Made by a program: the position numbers and the translations under genes
Notes under the pieces: generated by a model
Databases searched by the model: none
Seen by the model: the letters and a program-made list of their open reading frames with translations, nothing else
What the model was told of the DNA's origin: nothing
Shown: piece after piece, positions 60,410-64,000 of the stretch
Numbering within the stretch: the first letter of the stretch is position 1
Layout of the letters: every line of letters begins with the position of its first letter
Origin: Paenibacillaceae bacterium
GTDB lineage: Bacteria > Bacillota > Bacilli > Paenibacillales > Paenibacillaceae
Assembly (NCBI GenBank): GCA_004134985.1
Contig: REGQ01000001.1
Coordinates: forward strand, 434,001-498,000
Reading direction: 5' to 3'
Length of the DNA: 64,000 nucleotides

Positions 60410-61455
60410 TGAAACAACCTAGCCAATATACTGCCGTACGCGGCAAAACTTACTCTATACTAATCAGCAAGAAGGCTGTGCTCGTTATCATTGCACTACT
60501 GCTTGCCGTAATCGCCATCATGGTTCTCAGCACAGGCATCGGCAGTGTCTATATTTCGCCTTGGCAGGTTGTACGATCCATCTTCGGATTCGGAGACGCA
60601 GCCAATGAAATGATCGTCCGCTCGCTGCGGCTGCCGCGTATTATTGTTGCGGTGCTGGTCGGTGCGGCGCTCGCGGTATCCGGTGCTCTGCTGCAGGGCA
60701 TCATTCGCAATCCGCTGGCCTCGCCGGATTCAATCGGCATTACTGGCGGCGCCACACTGGGCGCGGTTATTTACTTCTACTTCTTCGGGGAGCAGATCAG
60801 TATTCACCTGCTGCCTGTGTTTGCTATCATCGGCGCCTTCATCGTCTCGCTGATCGTGTATTCGCTGGCTTGGAAGCAGGGCGTGACGCCGCTCAGGCTG
60901 ATTTTGATCGGCATCGGCTTTTCGGCTGCCATGAGCTCGCTGACTTATATGATGATGATTTCCGGCCCGATCATTTTGGCCAACCAATCGATGACCTTTA
61001 TGACCGGCAGCGTCTATGGCGTCTCCTGGGCGAAGTCGGTTCTGCCGCTGCTGCCCTGGGTCGCAGTCTTGCTGCCGCTCGTGCTTGTCTACTCCCGCCA
61101 TATCAATATTCAGGAGCTGGGGGAAGATGTCGCCCGCAGCATGGGCAGCGCAGTACAGCGCCAACGGTTTATTCTGCTGCTGTTCAGCGTTGCACTCGCC
61201 GGAGCGGCCGCCGCCTTCGGAGGGGCGATCGGCTTCATTGGACTGATGGCGCCGCATATCGCCCGCAAGCTGGTAGGGCCAAGCTTTGGCGCGTTAATTC
61301 CCGCCTCGGCATTGATGGGCGCGATTGTCCTGCTTGTCGCCGACTTGACGGGGAGAACGATTCTGTCCCCGCTGGATATTCCAGCTGGCGTGTTCACCGC
61401 CTGCATCGGCGCCCCATTCTTCGTCTATTTGCTTTATCGCAGCCGCAACCGCTAG
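60409..61455 (+). CDS. Iron-siderophore ABC transporter permease (FecD type)
   Basis: A 348-residue FecCD-family permease. Signature RSLRLPRIIVAVLVGAALAVSGALLQGIIRNPLASPDSIGITGGATLGA and coupling loop GAIGFIGLMAPHIARKLVGPSFG. The ATG at 60409 overlaps the previous stop by one base (TAATG), and translation is therefore coupled. Both permeases form a heterodimer for iron-siderophore import. Followed 26 bp later by the ATPase gene. Confidence 0.9.
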   Translation: MKQPSQYTAVRGKTYSILISKKAVLVIIALLLAVIAIMVLSTGIGSVYISPWQVVRSIFGFGDAANEMIVRSLRLPRIIVAVLVGAALAVSGALLQGIIRNPLASPDSIGITGGATLGAVIYFYFFGEQISIHLLPVFAIIGAFIVSLIVYSLAWKQGVTPLRLILIGIGFSAAMSSLTYMMMISGPIILANQSMTFMTGSVYGVSWAKSVLPLLPWVAVLLPLVLVYSRHINIQELGEDVARSMGSAVQRQRFILLLFSVALAGAAAAFGGAIGFIGLMAPHIARKLVGPSFGALIPASALMGAIVLLVADLTGRTILSPLDIPAGVFTACIGAPFFVYLLYRSRNR

Positions 61456-61481
61456 AGAGCCTATAATAAGGAGCTGGAACG

Positions 61482-62276
61482 ATGACCGCAATCCAATCGA
61501 AAAACCTGAGTCTTTTTTATGGGGATACATGCATCTTTAAAGAACTGGACATTGCGATTCCCCAAGGAAAAATTACCGTTTTTATCGGCAGCAACGGCTG
61601 CGGCAAATCGACACTGCTTCGCTCGCTTGCAAGGCTGCTGAAGCCTAAGGGCGGACAGATTGTACTGGGCGGCAGCGATATTGCCTCGCTATCAACCAAA
61701 GAGGTTGCGCGGCGGATGGCGATCCTGCCGCAGGGGCCTTCTGCCCCCGAAGGCCTTACCGTATTGCAGTTGGTCAAGCAAGGCAGGTATCCGTATCAGA
61801 GCTGGCTCCAGCAATGGTCGACCCAGGATGAGGCGATGGTGCGGCGAGCGCTCGAATTGACCCATCTGGAGCCGCTTGCCGAGCGAACCGTCGATTCGCT
61901 CTCCGGCGGCCAGCGGCAGCGTGCCTGGATCGCCATGACGCTGGCTCAGGAAACACCGACGATTCTGCTGGACGAGCCGACGACCTATCTGGATCTGTCC
62001 CACCAGATCGAGGTGCTTGATTTATTGTATGAATTAAATCAGAAAGAACAGCGAACCATCGTGATGGTGCTGCACGATATTAACCTCGCCTGCCGTTATG
62101 CCCACAATATCGTGGCCATCAAGGATCGCAAGGTATACGCGGAAGGCCCTGCGGATCAGGTCGTCAACGAGAAGCTGATTCTCGACGTCTTCGACTTGTC
62201 CTGCCAGGTTATTCAGGACCCGCTGTTCCATACCCCGCTAATCGTCCCTTTTGGCAAAGGGATTCAGCCTAAGTAA
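61482..62276 (+). CDS. Iron-siderophore ABC transporter ATPase (FecE type)
   Basis: A 264-residue ATPase: Walker A GSNGCGKST, Q-loop LPQGPSAPEG, signature LSGGQRQRAWIAM, Walker B TILLDEPTTYLDLSHQ and switch His VLHDINLA. These are typical of the FecE/FhuC class. AAGGAG precedes the ATG by nine bases. No terminator follows; the gene ends directly at the GC-rich array. Confidence 0.93.
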   Translation: MTAIQSKNLSLFYGDTCIFKELDIAIPQGKITVFIGSNGCGKSTLLRSLARLLKPKGGQIVLGGSDIASLSTKEVARRMAILPQGPSAPEGLTVLQLVKQGRYPYQSWLQQWSTQDEAMVRRALELTHLEPLAERTVDSLSGGQRQRAWIAMTLAQETPTILLDEPTTYLDLSHQIEVLDLLYELNQKEQRTIVMVLHDINLACRYAHNIVAIKDRKVYAEGPADQVVNEKLILDVFDLSCQVIQDPLFHTPLIVPFGKGIQPK

Positions 62277-62296
62277 AAGAGCAGAGCGACGACGCG

Positions 62297-63503
62297 GGCG
62301 CGGTGCTCGTGCTGCGCAGGCGCGGGCGCATGCTGCGCAGGCGCGGGCGCATGCTGCGCGGGCGCGGGCGCATGCTGCGCGGGCGCGGGCGCATGCTGCG
62401 CAGGCGCGGGCGCATGCTGCGCAGGCGCGGGCGCATGCTGCGCGGGCGCGGGGCTCGGGCTGCGCAGGCGCGGCGCTCTTGCTGCGCAGGCGCGGTGCCC
62501 GTGCTCCGCAGGCGCGGGGCTATTGCTGCGCGGGCGCGGGGCTCTTGCTGCGCAGGCGCGGGGCCCGTGCTGCGCTGGCGCGGGGCGCATGCTGTGCAGG
62601 CGCGGGCGCATGCTGCGCAGGCGCAGAGCTCGTGCTGCGCAGGCACGGGCCCAGGCTGCGCGGGCGCGGTGCTCTTGCTGTGCAGGCGCGGGCGCATGCT
62701 GTGCAGGCGCGGGCGCATGCTGTGCAGGCGCGGTGCCCGTGCTCTTGCTGCGCGGGCGCGGGGTGCTCTTGCTGCGCGGGCGCTGGCGCATGCTGTCCGG
62801 GTGCGGGCGCATGCTGCGCGGGCGCTGGCGCATGCTGCGCGGGCTCGGTGCCCGTGCTGCGCAGGCGCGGGGCTCTTGCTGCGCTGGCGCGGGCGCATGC
62901 TGCGCAGGCGCGGGCGCATGCTGCGCGGGCGCGGGGCCCGTGCTGCGCAGGCGCGGGCGCATGCTGCGCGGGTGCGGGCGCATGCTGCGCGGGCGCGGGG
63001 CTCTTGCTGCGCAGGCGCGGGGCTCTTGCTGCGCTGGCGCGGGCGCATGCTGCGCGGGCGCGGGGCCCGTGCTGCGCAGGCGCGGGGCCCGTGCTGCGCA
63101 GGCGCGGGGCCCGTGCTGCGCAGGCGCGGGGCCCGTGCTGCGCAGGCGCGGGGCTCTTGCTGCGCAGGCGCGGGGCGCATGCTGCGCAGGTGCGGGCGCA
63201 TGCTGCGCGGGCTCGGTGCCCGTGCTCTTGCTGCGCGGGCGCGGGCGCATGCTGTGCAGGCGCGGGCGCATGCTGTGCAGGCGCGGGGCTCGTGCTGCGC
63301 AGGCGCGGGGCTCGTGCTGCGCAGGCGCGGGGCTCGTGCTGCGCAGGCGCGGGCGCATGCTGTGCAGGCGCGGGCGCATGCTGTGCAGGCGCGGGCGCAT
63401 GCTGTGCAGGCGCGGGGCTCTTGCTGCGCGGGTGCGGGCGCATGCTGCGCGGGTGCGGGCGCATGCTGCGCGGGCGCGGGGCCCGTGCTGTGCAGGCGCG
63501 GAA
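62297..63503. repeat. Very GC-rich tandem array, about 55 units of 21/22 bp
   Basis: About 1.2 kb of units built around CTGCGCAGGCGCGGGCGCATG (21 bp) and a 22-bp variant with GGGCTC, GGGCCC or CTTG in place of the CGCATG segment. There are also a few 28-bp units. The variants CTGCGCGG, CTGTGCAG and CTGCGCTGG replace CTGCGCAG in blocks. Unit lengths mix 21 and 22, so the reading frame slips; frames on both strands stay open only because the unit has almost no stops. Confidence 0.9.
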
Positions 63504-63556
63504 GAGCCACCGCTGGACACGGACTTTGGGGCCGGCTTGCGAGGCGCATGAACTTT

Positions 63557-63737
63557 GGCGGACAGACGTTCCGCTATTTCGCCAAATTTAGCCTTTTTGG
63601 GATTTTGGCGGCCAGGAGATCCGCTATTGCCTCGTAAAAGCCCCAAAACAGGCCCATTTACGGCATTTAGCGGATCCTGTGTCCGCGAAACACAGCAATC
63701 ACCGTGATTTGTCACAAATAACGTATCCTCTGTCCGC
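63557..63737. repeat. Four-box dispersed element, copy 3 (F-F-R-R)
   Basis: Forward cores CCGCTATT at 63571 and 63621 (50 bp apart); reverse cores at 63671 and 63722 (51 bp apart). The first forward box has GGACAGACGTTCC and the second GGCCAGGAGATCC, the same difference as in copy 1 at 10712. Copies 1 and 3 are therefore the same element in the same order. The GC-rich array ends about 50 bp to its left. Confidence 0.8.
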
Positions 63738-63916
63738 TTAATTTCCTACTATGCTAGTTTGGTGTCAGCAGACGTGTTCATAATCAAATCGTACAGTTTT
63801 GTACCAGATATAACTTAAAGATCCCACAAAAACTACCTATTATACTAATTGTCTCGTCACCCGATCCACCAACCTACCGCCCTGTCTTTCACCAGACTCT
63901 CTACCTCCACCAGACT

Positions 63917-64000
63917 CTCCATTTCCATCATGCGCACCAGTTCTACCAAACCCTCCATTTCCATCATGCGCACCAGTTCTACCAAACCCTCCATTTCCAT
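63917..64000. repeat. 36-bp tandem repeat at the right edge
   Basis: CTCCATTTCC starts units at 63917, 63953 and 63989, exactly 36 bp apart and almost identical; the array continues past the window. No spacers are present. Between 63738 and 63916 nothing else is recognised. Confidence 0.85.

Noticed and set aside
62251-63715. Long open frames of 314-483 codons on both strands across the GC-rich array
   Set aside because: They arise because the 21/22-bp unit contains almost no stop codons; the frame slips between 21- and 22-bp units, no ribosome site fits, and the protein repeat has no sensible fold.

Overview
The window looks like a chromosome segment of a spore-forming, mid-GC (about 50% by eye) Firmicute, most likely Paenibacillus or a close relative. 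The reasons are strong AGGAGG ribosome sites, a Trp T-box, a preQ1-I and a guanine riboswitch, several YesM/YesN-type two-component pairs beside ABC transporters, a YtaF sporulation protein and AraC/substrate-binding-protein fusions. This placement is inferred from gene content, not from a phylogeny.

Layout. 1-9.3 kb (minus): the start of a Ycf46-type AAA ATPase, then a four-gene operon MoxR ATPase - DUF5682 - VWA - DUF4132. This resembles the E. coli yehL/yehM/yehP/molR set and its function is unsolved. 9.7-13.6 kb: a preQ1-controlled queuosine-precursor transporter, a nuclease-like/HTH protein, a GNAT acetyltransferase and an MDR oxidoreductase. 13.8-17.6 kb: a Btr-like AraC-SBP regulator, a siderophore SBP and a serine hydrolase. 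17.8-19.1 kb: resA-ccdA. 19.3-25.7 kb: a ferric-iron ABC operon followed by a YesMN pair. 25.9-32.6 kb: T-box-controlled trpS, Mn-catalase, HAD and VOC proteins, and a MocR regulator convergent with an EamA transporter. 33.4-36.7 kb: esterase/TetR pair, ECF sigma factor and partner. 36.8-39 kb: guanine riboswitch, xpt, pbuX. 39.8-44.5 kb: a rhamnosidase-like protein and an AraC regulator read in frame into a lipoprotein SBP. 44.8-49.2 kb: small proteins, VanZ-RDD, a serine hydrolase and a barnase/barstar pair. 49.4-56.4 kb: a sugar ABC operon divergent from a second YesMN pair. 56.4-62.3 kb: HTH-DUF1232, YtaF and a complete FecBCDE-type siderophore ABC system.

Iron is the main theme: four separate uptake loci, with five sequences that match the Fur box at 12 or more of its 14 fixed positions.

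The least explained material is intergenic. (1) A dispersed element of inverted boxes spaced about 50 bp (10.7, 33.1 and 63.6 kb) has, in all three cases, a different tandem array on its left side. (2) A hairpin repeat (11.9 and 17.8 kb) pairs fully only as minus-strand RNA, through G-U pairs. (3) Three palindromes are spaced 51 bp apart (39.3-39.5 kb). (4) A 1.2-kb very GC-rich array of 21/22-bp units (62.3-63.5 kb) is free of stops over long stretches on both strands. Coordinates and box matches were read by hand, and no database search was possible.
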